Position numbers and translations under genes: made by a program
Shown here: one piece after another, positions 35,830 to 50,671 of the stretch
Layout: each line of letters opens with the position of its first letter
Numbering within the stretch: the first letter of the stretch is position 1
Assembly: GCF_964340395.1 (NCBI RefSeq)
Contig: NC_135568.1
Span: 5,985,079 to 6,049,078 of the forward strand
Direction: 5' to 3'
DNA length: 64,000 nt
Origin: Glandiceps talaboti
Taxonomy: Eukaryota > Hemichordata > Enteropneusta > Spengelidae
The notes under the pieces: model-generated
The model's input: the letters and a program-made list of their open reading frames with translations, nothing else
The model's database searches: none
Told to the model about the DNA's origin: nothing

Positions 35830-38740
35830 GACGACGTTTATATTACCCTAGAAACATAATTCTAGTGGTTGTGTTTGAACTCTCGTTGAGGGCGTTATCC
35901 ATTCAGCCCTGAGGCTCACTGATTCTGCATTTTCTTTTGAACTCGAAACACAGCCACACGCGTATTTCTTCAGCATCCAAGTCAATGGTATGTTGGAGGA
36001 AATTGCTCAATTTAAGCAGATCTAAATCAATAAATTGGGGTCAAAGGTTACATGATCGTAGGAGTTTGGTCATAAACGTCCAACTCAATTTTTTAGAGAG
36101 GCTACCTCTAGTTTAACATGTGACCCATCACGTAGTTCTCGACCGCCACTGTTAGTAATTTTCAATTAAATTGTCGACCGTACTGAAACGTTGATTTTCA
36201 TTCTAATGTAAGCTTATATTAAAATAGTAAAGAGTGTGTGCACTCAACAAGGAGGTCAATTTCAATTTGAGTCTCCTGGGAGATACAAAAATGGTCGACT
36301 AACAACTTACAATAAATAAGCTCGGCACATAACACTGTCTCATTGAGTCTGTACATTTCTAGAAATGTATTACTGGCATGATATATATTACATGCCATAG
36401 CATGTCATTTTTGTGTTCATTTCTTTAATTTGGTTCTATTCTGACAATGTCCATATCATATACATGAGTCTGCGAACTCACGGACAGGAAAGATGGAGGG
36501 TTTGAGCGTTTTGAAACAAAATCATGCGATTGCATGCCTGACTAATCACAACTTTTACAACTATTTATAGCCAACGTTTGACAATAATGAAAACGTCATC
36601 AAGGCAGACTTCAATTTCTGACCTCTGACCACGGGCCCTTTGACATCTGTATGAGTCGAATAACAATTCATAGTGAAAAATAACATGTATTTCTTGTGAT
36701 CGCCAAGAAAAATCTTTGGAGACAGTAAAAATATTGCTGGTGGCAAGCTGGAAAGTGAACAGACGTGAAGCTAATAGTAATTCGCTAACTACATAGTTAT
36801 ACATAGTAGTCAGTCGTCGAATTGAAGGCAGCCTACATCTCAATTAAGACTTGTGGAGTCGAAATTTCAAATTCACATAGTTTGTATTCAAATGAAAATG
36901 TCTAAACTTACTGTATTGATGCGACTGCAGTCTCATTACGTAACCGTTCAATATTCCAAATGTCAGACTGCTATCATTAAGGTAAATCCCGCGATAATTT
37001 AGCCTTGTTGTGTTCAGCCTAGTGTCGTCTGCTCATTGAATACTGCACAATTTGATTACTTTCAATAGATTTGATTTGTCTATTACAATCAGACTCACTC
37101 TAAAAGCAATTTTAGTCATGATTTTCTTCTAGAAATACATTGATGTTTGCTCAAACAACCCTACCCTGGTGGGCTATTTTCTGTTTATTTTTTCAAACTT
37201 TAGTTCTCTCATTTATTTTATAATTTCAAATTCTCTTCGTCGTATAGGTCGTCAAATCAGGCTAAATATTGTAGGGTTTCCTCTTTTATCTATGTTTCAC
37301 ACGAACAACGACTAATATTAGTGAACTTAGGACGCATGCGTAATGATTTTACTCTTTAGGATCAAAGGTTAAATTATTTTATGACGTAATTATTTAGTGT
37401 AAATCAATGACGTCACACACGTAGACGTCAGCCCTTATACATAGGTATATCTTGATTATAGTTGGGCAAATGGCGAATAAAGCATGTATGAGTCAAACAT
37501 ATACAAGCCGTGTCTTAAATTGTTTTCCATTAGTCGACTCGGCAAGAATTTCCATAAAATTCTGATATATATTTTTTCAGTTATGCTTTTCGTCATTTTC
37601 ACTACCTAAATACACGGTAGAGAAGTGATGTCGGAAGCGACACTATGAAAACACATATTACATACATGGGTTGTCAACAAACATCCATGTTGAAAGGGGT
37701 CAATCAACAAAATATGACAGTTCCCGCCCACATACAAAATTACGTAGCCACCTGTACCGATTCCCCTAGTACGTACACTAAGCACGTACACATGTATATC
37801 AATATTCGTAATGGAGTTTAACATATACCTCACTTTAAATTGGACGATGCTGGAAGAAGATGAGTTTTTAACATCTTTACTCGGGTGACAATAATTACAT
37901 AAACACCTATTAAACCATATACCCTACATGAAAGTAAGGTCTATGATTAAACTATTCTATTTTAAGTTAATATCGCCACATGTCTTCGATGGCACTTAAA
38001 AAATCACCTGCATTATCAGCACATATAGCCGGGTTTCCGTAGACTTGCTGAAGATTCCTGGCTTTCTCCATTCTTTACTTGAACACAATAATTTTGGTTA
38101 AAAACACAACTCATGAGTTATTGCGAAACAGTCGGGTGAACGTGTAGAGCCCTAGGATATACTACTAATAACTGATGTTGATATTTTCCTTTTACAAAGC
38201 TAAAAATGACAAACAATATCTCAAAACATTTGAAGATTATAAGACGAAAAAGGTTTAGGGTTTCCTGCCATTTTTGCATACGTATACTAAATTACGTCAT
38301 CATCTGATTTATGTACTCTGTGCATTACTACCAGAGTCAGACCAGGTTTAAGAGTCTAGATCAAACATTTAGTAGAAGAATAAACAACACTAAACAACAA
38401 CAATAATCAACGTCTTCTTGTCTTTGTAGTCAAAATGATTTAAATTGTAAGAGTCTTTTTTCTGTTTAACCTAGATGAATTTGAAGATAATTACAGAACA
38501 CTTTCGCACTTCTTCACTTGTGTCAACTTGACAATAAGCAGAACATACATCTAACAGTCGTCGCTTAATAAATGGTAGAATGCTGATTGTGGGTAAATTG
38601 TCCAGGTTCTTCCATTCTCCCCAAACTTTGCCATATGAAAGTTTGTCTCTGGTCCTTTGGCGTTAACAAAAGTGATTTGGGGGTTTGCCATCTTGTTTTC
38701 AAGGAAATCATCAACATTCATATTTCGCCTTAGGGTCAAA
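35830..38740. other. AT-rich DNA with regulatory-like motifs but no supported gene
   Basis: Contains a 16-bp palindrome 'acatttctagaaatgt' near 36354, a DR1-like 'ggggtcaaaggtta' near 36038, and at 37382-37430 a TGACGTAA, a perfect TGACGTCA (37408) and an AGACGTCA within 50 bases. Frames at 36561-36843 and 37606-37833 (minus) are chance-length. Confidence 0.5.
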
Positions 38741-39118
38741 GGGGGACGACACTCCTGGAAATAGAGATATTTTCATAAAGTATATGTTCTGGAGAGACAT
38801 CGTGATTTTACATCACCTACAATTATTTGCGATTTCAGAGAAACAATTTGCACAATGAATACTCATGAGAAACATTTCACATACAAGAATGAGCACTTTG
38901 GAGTCATAAATATTCAGCGTGCAACCATGAATATACTATTTCTGCTGATTCCGGTGATACAATAGCCCATAGCAAAGATACCCTATAAGGCACAAGATCA
39001 ACTTCTTGATATTTCTCTGAAATCGCATGTAAATGAAGGTGATGTAAAGTCATGAAATGGCTCTCCAGAACCACATTTTATGAAAATGCCTTTTTTCCCG
39101 GAGTGGCATTCTCCTTAA
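38741..39118. mobile_element. foldback MITE, family MITE-B, copy 1
   Basis: The arms are about 120 bp: left 'ctcctgg...attttcataaagtatatgttctggagag...acatcacct...gcgatttcagagaaa' is mirrored on the right by 'tttctctgaaatcgcatgta...ggtgatgtaaa...ctctccagaacc...attttatgaaaat...'. About 100 bases of unrelated sequence lie between. No ORF. It behaves as a non-autonomous DNA transposon. A minus-strand ORF at 38551-38739 ends at its left edge and is unrelated. Confidence 0.9.
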
Positions 39119-40057
39119 CACAGTATTTGGCGGTCATATTGGATTCTAAAATGGCTTAATTTTGATTTCACATTGACTGCCATTTCAGAAAACTGTACGG
39201 TCACACTAGAATGTTAGAGTTATCTTGAACAAAGTAACAATAAAAGATATACCTTATTTCCAAGGCACGTTCTACGTTACACCAATGCCACAGTGAGGTT
39301 GATGGGTGATGAGTTATGGAAGAATCCAGAATGAACTCAACTTTACTATGGAATATATTTACATCATGGGTAAGTTCGAAGGAAAACAAGCCGAACCACT
39401 AAAAGACTGCCGGGTAACTTAGTGGTTTGATTGATTTACACTGTCAGATTCGTGACGTAATTGTCACATCACAGTACAACAACAGGAAAGATCACTAAGT
39501 AAATATGCCACTTTTGATTATGGTAATGTACTGCTAAATCAAAAAAGTTTCAATTTCCTGGTGTGCCTTTTTTGATAAATGTCGATCTTAATTATCGATA
39601 TAAAAAGAAACATTAAAAGGCATAACTTTCGAATCTAAATAGCTATTAAAAGCACGGTGTATTCGAGTAACGATTCCGGGGATGTCAGTGGCGGAAACAA
39701 CACAGTGCTGGAGTCCAACAAATATGTGAATTCGCCCCAACTTGAATAATTCCCTGTGTTCCCATCTGGTGGCAAAATATGATGGTGCAACAACAGTGAC
39801 AAAACAGTCTTATCAGATTATACACTGTCTACTAATTAACAATGCGATTTCAATAGGTTTGTCAGTAAGTAGCGCGCGGCTCAAAATACCCCCTTTGGCG
39901 GTAAAACAAAAGAATGTCTGGTTGCCTTTTGAATAAACGCACATGTGTACCAGAAGTGCCTCAAGCAGCCACGGCCATTGACATTTTCGCCTGGAGTCAT
40001 TTATCGTAAATGGTGAACGACTGCTCTTAAGGTTTAAATGTTCAAAAGAGTCTCGAG

Positions 40058-41807
<1,750 letters not shown>

Positions 41808-42120
41808 TTTTTTGTTACGAATTACACTTACAAAATACAGGCACTGCACTGATATCAGGATGCAGATGCAATGTTACATTTTATCTCAATGTGAACACAA
41901 ATAAACAATTGTGGATTTGAATCTTTCTTGTTTCATCTGACAGTTATGTGATTTGTATCTTTTTTTATGCTTTCCTGCTATCGGTGTTTGTATTTTGTTT
42001 ACATAATTCGTAACAAAAAAACCTTGTTTGAGACGTAATATAACATAGTGCCGCCTATTGAAACATTATGGTCACATTCTTTTGGTAGTAATGAAAAATT
42101 CAGAAAATGCATTTGTAATT
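41808..42120 (+). repeat. dispersed repeat family D, copy 2
   Basis: Second copy of the 33510-33815 repeat, same orientation. The plus-strand ORF at 42058-42390 starts inside it and is unlikely to be a gene. Confidence 0.75.
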
Positions 42121-42384
42121 CATATCTATTGTTGTCATGCCAGTAACACCAGCCACAGACAAAATGTATATAAAAATCGAATCGCATTATTTATTGACGA
42201 GTTTTTGTTATTCATCGGAAGCAACAAAACTAGTTATTGCCAATCACTCTTGCAGAATTCGAAAACAGTTTATTTAAAACGTATTGTCATCTGTAACTGT
42301 AAGGGTAATAATGTCATCATAACACCCTGTGATTGGTTTTCTTTATCTCCCGACAGACAGCGTGAAAATGTACTGATATTTCAC

Positions 42385-42725
42385 TATTAGGCGTAAAAAA
42401 ATGTGTGTGATTTCGATTACATTCAATTTTAAAATAGGTGGGGTAGGCAGATTTTTTTTTTCATGTGTGAGTGTCTAGTTCAGGTTTTCCATTGTTTTCC
42501 AAATGGCCTCTGTGTTGTTTATTTTTTCCTATGAGATGTACAGTCATTATAGATTGGAAGAATAGTTTTATATTGTCTTTTTAAGTTGATGTCTGTTTCC
42601 GTATCCACTATTTCTTGCGAGACTTCACGATTTTCGCAATTTTATTATTTTCTAGAATACGTAAAAAGAAATTTAGGGTCGGCGTAAAAAACTGGTTGGG
42701 GTCGGGTAACCGGAACCAAATTTTT
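42385..42725 (+). repeat. dispersed repeat family C, copy 2
   Basis: Reverse complement of copy 1 (25458-25800): 'gtgagtgtctagttcag', 'ccaaatggcctctgtgttg' and 'ggtcgggtaaccggaacc' are the landmarks. About 80-85% identity by eye with small indels. Confidence 0.87.
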
Positions 42726-45700
42726 TATTTGGCCTCACCAATATGCATGAAAATGTAGAAGCATCGGCAAAGAACTATTTTCTATTTTGACTGGTATGTC
42801 ATGATAGGTATTAATCTAAAACAAAAAATTAAATCATTGTATCGTCATATTTGAAGTTACGAAACGTTGCTGACTTGCAACAACTGAGTGTGTGTGATGA
42901 GGAAAGTATGTTGAATTTGTCGTTAAGGGGGAACGGTCTGTAAATTACAGTTCTTTATTTTTCATACACAAGTTCTCTTCTTCCTTTTTGATTGAGAAAC
43001 AGACATGTTTCGAACACATCACTTGTTCAGTGTCAAGTGGATCTGACAGAACGATCCAAATTCTTTAAATTTGTTTAAAATGGACACAGTCTGTTACTTT
43101 ATGTTTTTTTTTGGTGGTTACTTTATTTACTGAAATATTATACTGATGTTATTCTAACTACTCTAGAACGTGTTAAGTCGTGGTTCTAAGTTGTAGAGCT
43201 CTATACTTGCATAGAGAGCTATAGAAATTATATTATGACATAATATTTTGGTAACTAAAATAATCGAAATGCTATGGTTTCGGATAAAAATCGTCTTTGT
43301 TCATACACAATCACCTCGTTCCATCACGCTATTTCGACGTCAATTGCTCCTGAATAAATTTAATATGTAAAATGTATTTTAACTTGTGTGATGTATTATA
43401 GCCAAAATGGCACTCAGTTGCAGAATGTGTCACTTTAACAAACTTAAATCCACATTAATGCTGAGCACGTGTGTCGAGTTGATAGACTCACAGCGTACAC
43501 CTTTAGGGTAAGGGTGATAGTTAGATTCGTATTAGCTTGACATGTGGGTAATTAACGCAATTTTCCAATTCTACTTTGTCAGATAAAGGCTGACTGAATT
43601 GTGTCATTCCCGACTCGAGTCTTTTGTCATATTATTGTACAATTTCTATAGCAGATACATCACCCCCCCCCCCCCGATTAAATTGTTACAATATTCCACG
43701 TAGCAACTAATAATAGACTCCGTTGCCAGGTATCATAACTGTAGTCCACATTACGAATTTGTTGTAAATTTACTGCAAACATAGTATTCATTTCTTCAAA
43801 TTGTATCAATATTAGATTTGACTACCCCACCTCACCCCATCCCTATCTTCGAAATTCAGAGAAGTAAATGAATAATAAGCACAAAACAGTGGAATGAAAA
43901 AAAACTGTAGCAGGCAAAGAATTTAAAACATAGGGAGATGGGTATTGTTTTGTATGTGGCAGATTTGGTGATGCATTTTGGTATGAATTGGGACATGGGG
44001 TGGTGTGATTTGTTGTCAGACTTGAGGGTATGTGCGTGTGTACGTAGTTGTGTGTTTGTATATTTACCCCAATTTCTGAGGAGCTCTAAGCTATCATTTA
44101 TACCATACATAAGTTATTCAATGACGTAATCATTACGTATTGAAATTATTTACATACAATTATTCAGTATATTTTATTGATGTTTATGCGATTTATATTT
44201 GACCCAGTAGAGGCCAACAATGCTTTTAGCGTGTACCGCATACTTCAAGGATGGTGAACATTAGAAACACACATACTAATCACCCTGCAAAGTTTTGAAA
44301 TAGAAATCAATCTGTGTTAACTCTACGGGACGATAAAACATTGAAAAAAAGACAGTGAACACCCAAATTCCTCCAATTTCATTTCACCAGGACCAGGAAC
44401 AAGCTTTCATATTGCAAAACTTGGGGAGATTTTAAGGATTTGGGTTTTCAGGGGAACACGTCGCCGAGATGCATTTTACCATTAGTATAGATTGAGCAGT
44501 AAGCGTACATTAAGATGACTGCAGAAATCATACATTTTGATTGGGTAAATATTTGTAACACTCTTTTATAATAACATGCTGTGACTGTATTTAGCAAGGC
44601 AGTTTCAATAACATATTATTTAAAGACTAAAACAGGCGCATTTATTTTCAATTTCCGTCTTTTCTTGACAATCAATAAACTCATTGATTTCGCTCAACGA
44701 CTGTGACAATATTAAAAGGATTTCCCGATGTGAGGAACAATAAGGACCACTTTGCAGCTATGAAGAGAACCGTGATTGCACCCAGTTATTGAATAGCAGC
44801 GTCTACGCGTCTCATAAGAAAGGTTAACCGAAAGAGGTATATTTATTTAATACCATTGCAATCGATTTTCAACAAAGTAAATAGATCATTATGGTCCATT
44901 TAAGAAAGTAAAAATGTGTGTACTTTTCTAAACTAGTTAATTAACGTCTTTGCAAAATATGAAATGTATCTTAGACAACTGACTTTTATGATTGAATAAT
45001 TTTTTCAATTGTAACTGACGTTTATTTCTTTTGACAATCAATCAACTTTACTGAATACACTGTACGTGTCGAAGGAGGGGTTTTCGTATCACAGAGTTAA
45101 TTATCTTTAGTTCATAAAGAACGCGATTTTTAGTAATGGAATTGTTATACACGTCAGTACAGAAATATCATAGATATTAATTCAGTTTCAATTTTGTTGA
45201 AAATACATTTCCTACATTATGCAAATGTTTCAATTCATTATATGTGTAAGTGATTGTATATGGCTGTGTATGTATGTGTATGTGTATTGTGTGTGCGTGC
45301 ATATGTGTGTATGTGTTTGTGTTCGTGCTTGCATATTTTCAAACATTTTGAGTGTGGGCTAGTCTATATACTTGTTTCACAGTCACACATTTGTGCGCAT
45401 GATAAATTTCTTGAACAAGCGTGTGTGCACGTGTGGGCAACATATTTATGTGTAATATAATACAAACTCATCCTAAATGTCATTGGTATAATCACTAGAC
45501 CGGATTGAAAGACAGCTGACGCTTCAGGAAAAAACTTTCTTTCAGGAATAAAGCTTTCTCTGTGTGTACGTGTGGGGGGGGTGAAGAAGTTGACTAAACA
45601 GAAAGGTCCTTGTGTCCAATAATTATAGATCCCTCTATTTTATATTAGGTGTTGGGTGTGCTTTTAGGCGCGACATACAATTAGACCGTAATGCCGGCAG

Positions 45701-46440
45701 TGTGAACACTGTCGTAGCTTTCCATCAAAGTAATTGACGCTTGTGGCTACATGCAATCCAAATGGAGCTTATATGTTATCTGTGAAGGAAAACTAAATTA
45801 GTGCATTTGGAGCTAGAGATTGCGCAATTGAGATTAAACCTATAAAATCGATGCAATTCTCCCTTAACCATTTCCTCTTACACATCTCAGTTATCGAAAA
45901 TTGCAGTAGCAGTATTTTGCCAGTGGTAATCCACCAAAAACTAAACGGGAGAATTGTAAAACCCTGCCATCACACTATTTTCCCTGTCAATCATTCAACC
46001 AAGGCACTGACATGACGATGGTAAATGTGTAACACGGGAGATTACGAGATTACCCTATCTAGTTACAAGTCATCGTCGTTCATTGTATAGTTTCTGTATT
46101 CAAATACCTATTTATAAACTATTACAATTCGGTGAATACTTCCTCTATAAAAATCCATTAATATCAATCAATCAATACTCATTTTCAGTCACGTGACCAT
46201 TGTATGGTTCTAGTTCAATGAAGCGAGCCTTGTCAATTACGCATGCGTGTATCGTTTTAAAATTGACTAAGTACTCAAATTATTAGATCTGCTTCAACAT
46301 TGTAATAAAGTTTGCGTATAGCTGACTGGCGTGAATCTGACGTAAATATGTGAGTATATCTGAAGTTTTAAACGATGAATTTTATGTCAACCCATTCATT
46401 GATTTGTAATGGCCATATGAAACAAGAGCATAATCTGACA
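42726..46440. other. unique AT-rich DNA with poly(C) and poly(G) runs
   Basis: Poly(C) run at 43663-43675, poly(G) at 45574-45581, GT-rich simple DNA at 45240-45320. A phrase around 'ttgacaatcaat[a/c]aact' occurs near 44667 and 45033, perhaps an old small duplication. No gene supported. Confidence 0.5.
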
Positions 46441-46459
46441 TCAGTTTATCAATCGTACG

Positions 46460-46514
46460 TACATACAAACACACATACATACATACATACATACATACAT
46501 ACATACATACATAC

Positions 46515-46567
<53 letters not shown>

Positions 46568-46702
46568 TACATACATACATACATACATACATACATACAT
46601 ACATACATACATACATACATACATACATACATACATACATACATACATACATACATACATACATACATACATACATACATACATACATACATACATACAT
46701 AC
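46460..46702 (+). repeat. compound microsatellite (ATAC)n(ACATAC)n(AC)n(ATAC)n
   Basis: An ATAC block, then six-base 'acatac' units, then pure AC, then about 33 ATAC units. It is an intermediate form of the array at 22.5 kb, with the hexamer step still visible. Confidence 0.98.
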
Positions 46703-47064
46703 CGCCTTAAAACATGCAATTTCATTTACAAAACAGTCCTTCCAATAATTTAAGAATGAATACCCAAGCCATACCAATAGCAACATAATAAAATTCCTTC
46801 ACAAAAGTCCGAGGTTATCCCCTCCCCTTCCATTAAACAAGATGTACTGGAATACCATCTGAACTACAAATAGTTACAACTTAGTGGGTGGTACATGTTT
46901 CTGTACTTTTCAGGACATTAGTGGTGTGGTATTGGATGAACAGGTGGACGACAACCGAAAGTACTTTCTATGCACTAATTGGACGAATGCAAAGCCATGT
47001 CGATTACCATAGAATTTCAATTCAATGGACGATTTCATTAACATTTTAGTGAATTTTATGGACA

Positions 47065-47280
47065 ATGATTCCATCAACATTCATCAATTATTTCGATTTC
47101 ATGGTCATTCAGAGGAAAATAAGAGCCGGAAGAAAAACTTCTCTATCGCCTTCGAACAATCGACTCGTCGAAATAGCGACTTCGGGTAGACAATGGAAAC
47201 AAACTAAAACCACGTTATTTACGAAGCCACTTGGTTTACGATTGTGCGTTTGGCATTTGATTAGCGCTCAATGTAAATAA
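47065..47280 (+). CDS. small ORF, 71 codons, unidentified
   Basis: ATG frame with MIPSTFINYFDFMVIQRKIR, then AGRKTSLSPSNNRLVEIATS, ending HLISAQCK at TAA. Basic and Ser/Thr-rich in the middle, with CG-containing codons (TCG, GCG, CGA) denser than in the flanks. No domain, signal peptide or splice context recognised. Chance length; listed for codon texture only. Confidence 0.12.
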   Translation: MIPSTFINYFDFMVIQRKIRAGRKTSLSPSNNRLVEIATSGRQWKQTKTTLFTKPLGLRLCVWHLISAQCK

Positions 47281-47680
47281 AAGCTACAGCATATGTGACA
47301 AACTGACATTGTTTTATATATCGAGAAAGTTGACATCGCAATAGATCGGACCTTGTGTTGACGTAGGCATAATTGATTTTGTAATTGGGTTTACATGAGT
47401 TATGTTTTCATAATCGAATTTTCTTGCCATCATGATGAAAACACAATATTTGATTAAGATTGGTTATGTATATCTCAACACTGAAATTAACATTTGTTGT
47501 TTCTATTTTAATTCTCAAACCAAAATTGACTGTATATATTTCAATATAAATAAAATGAAATGAACTAAGGGGCAAGATCAATAGTTTTTATGTAGGATAA
47601 AATATTAAATTCTTTAAGTCACCCCTTCTAACTAAATTGGTCAAAATTAAGAGAGCAAATTAATTTCAAATCAGTATATT

Positions 47681-47755
47681 GCAGTATGTAGTGCTATGGG
47701 TACAAAGCCAGTATGTAGTAGTATGTAGTGCTATAAATACAAAGCCAGTATGTAA
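47681..47755 (+). repeat. two-copy tandem duplication, about 38-bp unit
   Basis: 'gcagtatgtagtgctatggg' then 'tacaaagccagtatgtag' repeats as 'gtatgtagtgctataaatac' then 'aaagccagtatgta'. About 90% identical, so recent. Confidence 0.85.
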
Positions 47756-48596
47756 AGAGGAAAAATTGTTCTTTTGTCGACACTTTATGTATTTTGGTGC
47801 CAAGCATTTACTATTGCGTAGAGTTTTCTATTTCTTAATGTGATGACATTTTTAGAAATATTTGTATTTAGGGGTACTAACAGATCCATTAAAAGTAAAA
47901 TCGTTGTTGTAGGATGAGAACTAAAATCCCCCCCCCCCCGGGTGCATTTCATACGTATAATTACATTTTTTCATATGTATTTAGTGCAGACGTAGAAAAT
48001 GGTACTCATAACAAAATATGTATCAAACAACATATCATTACGAAATATGATGTACACCAAATTACGATATTACAAAGTGTTACAATTTATCAAAAAAGTT
48101 AAGAGAAATAAAACATGCGATTACGAATTATGAAAATACCTTTTTTACTCCCTCTAGTGTATTACAAACTGATGACCCAAACGTAGTAGAATGGATTACA
48201 AGGGCCAACTCTAAGATACGACATTCGTGTCACGCTATCAATCAGCCTGAGAGGGCTCAACAACACGTCCGTATCTTATTCTAACAAGAACCATATGTTA
48301 TCAAATGCTAACTATTAGCTACATTCCGTACACAGTAGTCTTCTTTCGTTACTTACATAATCAAAAATACTATCTTCTATACAGTTGACTGAACGCACAG
48401 AGTTCTCTTATTCCACAATTGCGTATTTGCTTGATGATACCAATAGCACTTGACCAGTGAGCACAGAAGTTTATCATGTTACCCGGCTTGCTTGATTTAA
48501 ATACGTTTAAGATCTACTGAAGAACATATCCAATTTCGTTACAGTACATTAACCTATCATCAGCTATGGTTCGAATGTAGAAACTAATGATATGTG

Positions 48597-48947
48597 GGTG
48601 ACGTCACATTAGTTATGACGTCACCGTGCACCATGTTGTCTTTGTTAGTGAAGGTGTTCTGTGCAGAGTAAGGCGATGACATTGTAATAAAACTAAGTTG
48701 AATTGGAATACGTAATGACGTAAGTTTGTTTCAAGAAACTCTTGTCATCACAAATAATATACACAATATATTTGATGACGTAGTTTTATAGCGTAACAAA
48801 ACAACGTCATTGAAATATACGAATAACGTACACAAAATACTATGATGCAGTCACTAAGTAACAAAACAGTGCTGTTGAATAATAAAAAGAATGTACTAGT
48901 ATATACAGTAATGTAATCCAATAGAAAAACAAAACAATTGACGTCAT
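48597..48947. promoter_or_regulatory. cluster of CRE-type TGACGTCA sites
   Basis: Two perfect CRE octamers at 48599-48606 and 48616-48623 form a 29-bp inverted repeat (arms ggtgacgtca/tgacgtcacc). TGACGTAA (48716), TGACGTA (48776), AACGTCAT (48803) and a third perfect TGACGTCA (48939) follow. CRE octamers bind CREB/ATF-type bZIP factors in animals. No ORF or clear start site adjoins, so this is a candidate enhancer or distal promoter only. Confidence 0.3.
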
Positions 48948-49229
48948 TGAATCATGTCTACATTTATGTATGACATGTTTATACTCATACATTATCTTAA
49001 CGATTACTCATGCTCGACTAAACAGAGAACATGACCGTTTCTATGGTTACTTTAGTTTCATGTAAAGGAGATATAATTCATTGCACCCATTGGGAGTTAG
49101 CAGATGACATTTTAATATAGGCTATGGGACTACAAATACTATTCTCAAATACCATTCTTCATTTACCAGTTCATGAATCGAAAAAAGCGACAACTAAATT
49201 TACATGTTAATGTTTTATGTTTTCACAAC

Positions 49230-49230
<1 letters not shown>

Positions 49231-49282
<52 letters not shown>

Positions 49283-49388
49283 AAGTTGTTGGTGTTGTTT
49301 TTAGTTTGTTTGTCTGTATGTATGCATGTTTGTATGTCTGTTTGTTTGTTTGTTTGTTTGTTTGTTTGTTTGTTTGTTTGTTTGTTTG
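49231..49388 (+). repeat. compound microsatellite (GTT)n then (TTTG)n
   Basis: About 14 GTT units with two GAT/GAA variants, a short mixed CTGT/ATGT block, then about 13 TTTG units. The ORF across 49204-49659 is driven by these repeats. Confidence 0.96.
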
Positions 49389-49659
49389 TACTTGTCATTG
49401 CTTTAATGGGTCACTTTTAATCTATACTAAGTATGTGGCTACACAGACACGGGTGCTCGAACTCTGGTATCCTAAAAGTAAACGCACAAAGCACAACGCA
49501 GTAAGTACTCCCTTCCTTCGACGTTTGTTCGGCAACCTACTGAGCACAGACCCGAGCTCGATTCCTTACAGGCATTACAAGACTATTATGGATTTTAAAA
49601 ATACGAGTTATTCACAACTTAGTACTGAACATGCACTGTGTCGTGTTACGCGTTCATAA

Positions 49660-50545
49660 GCCAACTTTATACAGGTTGTCTATGTATTTCAATTACACAG
49701 AATGGGATACTTCATATATCAGAAACCATTGTTAGAAATCTATAAGTCGACAAATGTCTGGTATGCATATCGATGTAGGAGATATAGAAAATAAAATTCT
49801 TTAAAAACATTGAACTATTCATGTTTTGCATTTTGATTAACACCGCTATACACATGCATTACATTCCTTTGATCAAATACAATACCCAGTAGTAGTACCA
49901 CACATGTATGTTAAAACTGGTTTAAATGGTTTTATTGCACTGCAGGATGATATAAATGCCAAGCCTTTGGAATTGACGATACATGAAACTCTTCTAAATT
50001 AGCATATTCATGTTTCGATCGTTTTAATAAGAAAACAAGCTGAATTGACAACAAATAATTGAAAACATAATGCTGTTATTTTTAACATGTAAACACTGAC
50101 TGACAATTTGACGTAGCGTTTCATTTGTCATGACATGTACATGTAAATGTTACATACAATTCCTCGCGTGTGTTAATGTTTCTATTATACAAGCTAACGA
50201 TGTTGGGGATAAACAAAGCATAGGATACTGATACACAAAGATACTCCCATGACCGCTTTACTGCCTTTTGTTGACATCTTCCTAGGGGAACCATTGAGAC
50301 AGGTGTTTTCCCTTTTGCCCTTTGAACTCTTCCATGCATACAACGAAATATCACTGCCATCTACCAATTACTGGTGAAGGAGAATTAAAACATATCTTTC
50401 GAAAAAAACTTACTACTCTTTATACTCAAATTTGAGTTACACGGTTGTTGTATTATCAACGTCTCTGGGAATACAACGAAAAGAACCGATCATCACTGTG
50501 TAACGTTCTGCTAAAAATTAGCTCTTGGTGTGAGAAGTGCTTGTC
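49660..50545. other. unique AT-rich DNA, no supported gene
   Basis: A minus-strand frame at 50121-50360 (79 codons) is chance-length; nothing else seen. Confidence 0.6.
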
Positions 50546-50671
50546 TAGTCCTGCTTGCAGACGGAGTATGTAGAGATTCGATACTGACAATATCCCCCTC
50601 CTTGTCCTTCTTGGTAGTTAGGGACATTGTCAGAATCGCGTTTCCGTGCACTATCTGCAAGCAGGGCTAGG
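50546..50671. mobile_element. compact foldback element, about 125 bp
   Basis: The left arm 'ctagtcctgcttgcag...gattc.atactgacaatatccc' pairs with the right arm '...gggacattgtcagaatcgc...ctgcaagcagggctag'. The arms are about 55 bp with a very short loop. Either a short MITE or a large hairpin; no other copy was seen in the window. Confidence 0.75.

Noticed and set aside
42058-42390. 110-codon plus-strand ORF
   Set aside because: Begins within dispersed repeat D, whose other copy does not keep the frame.
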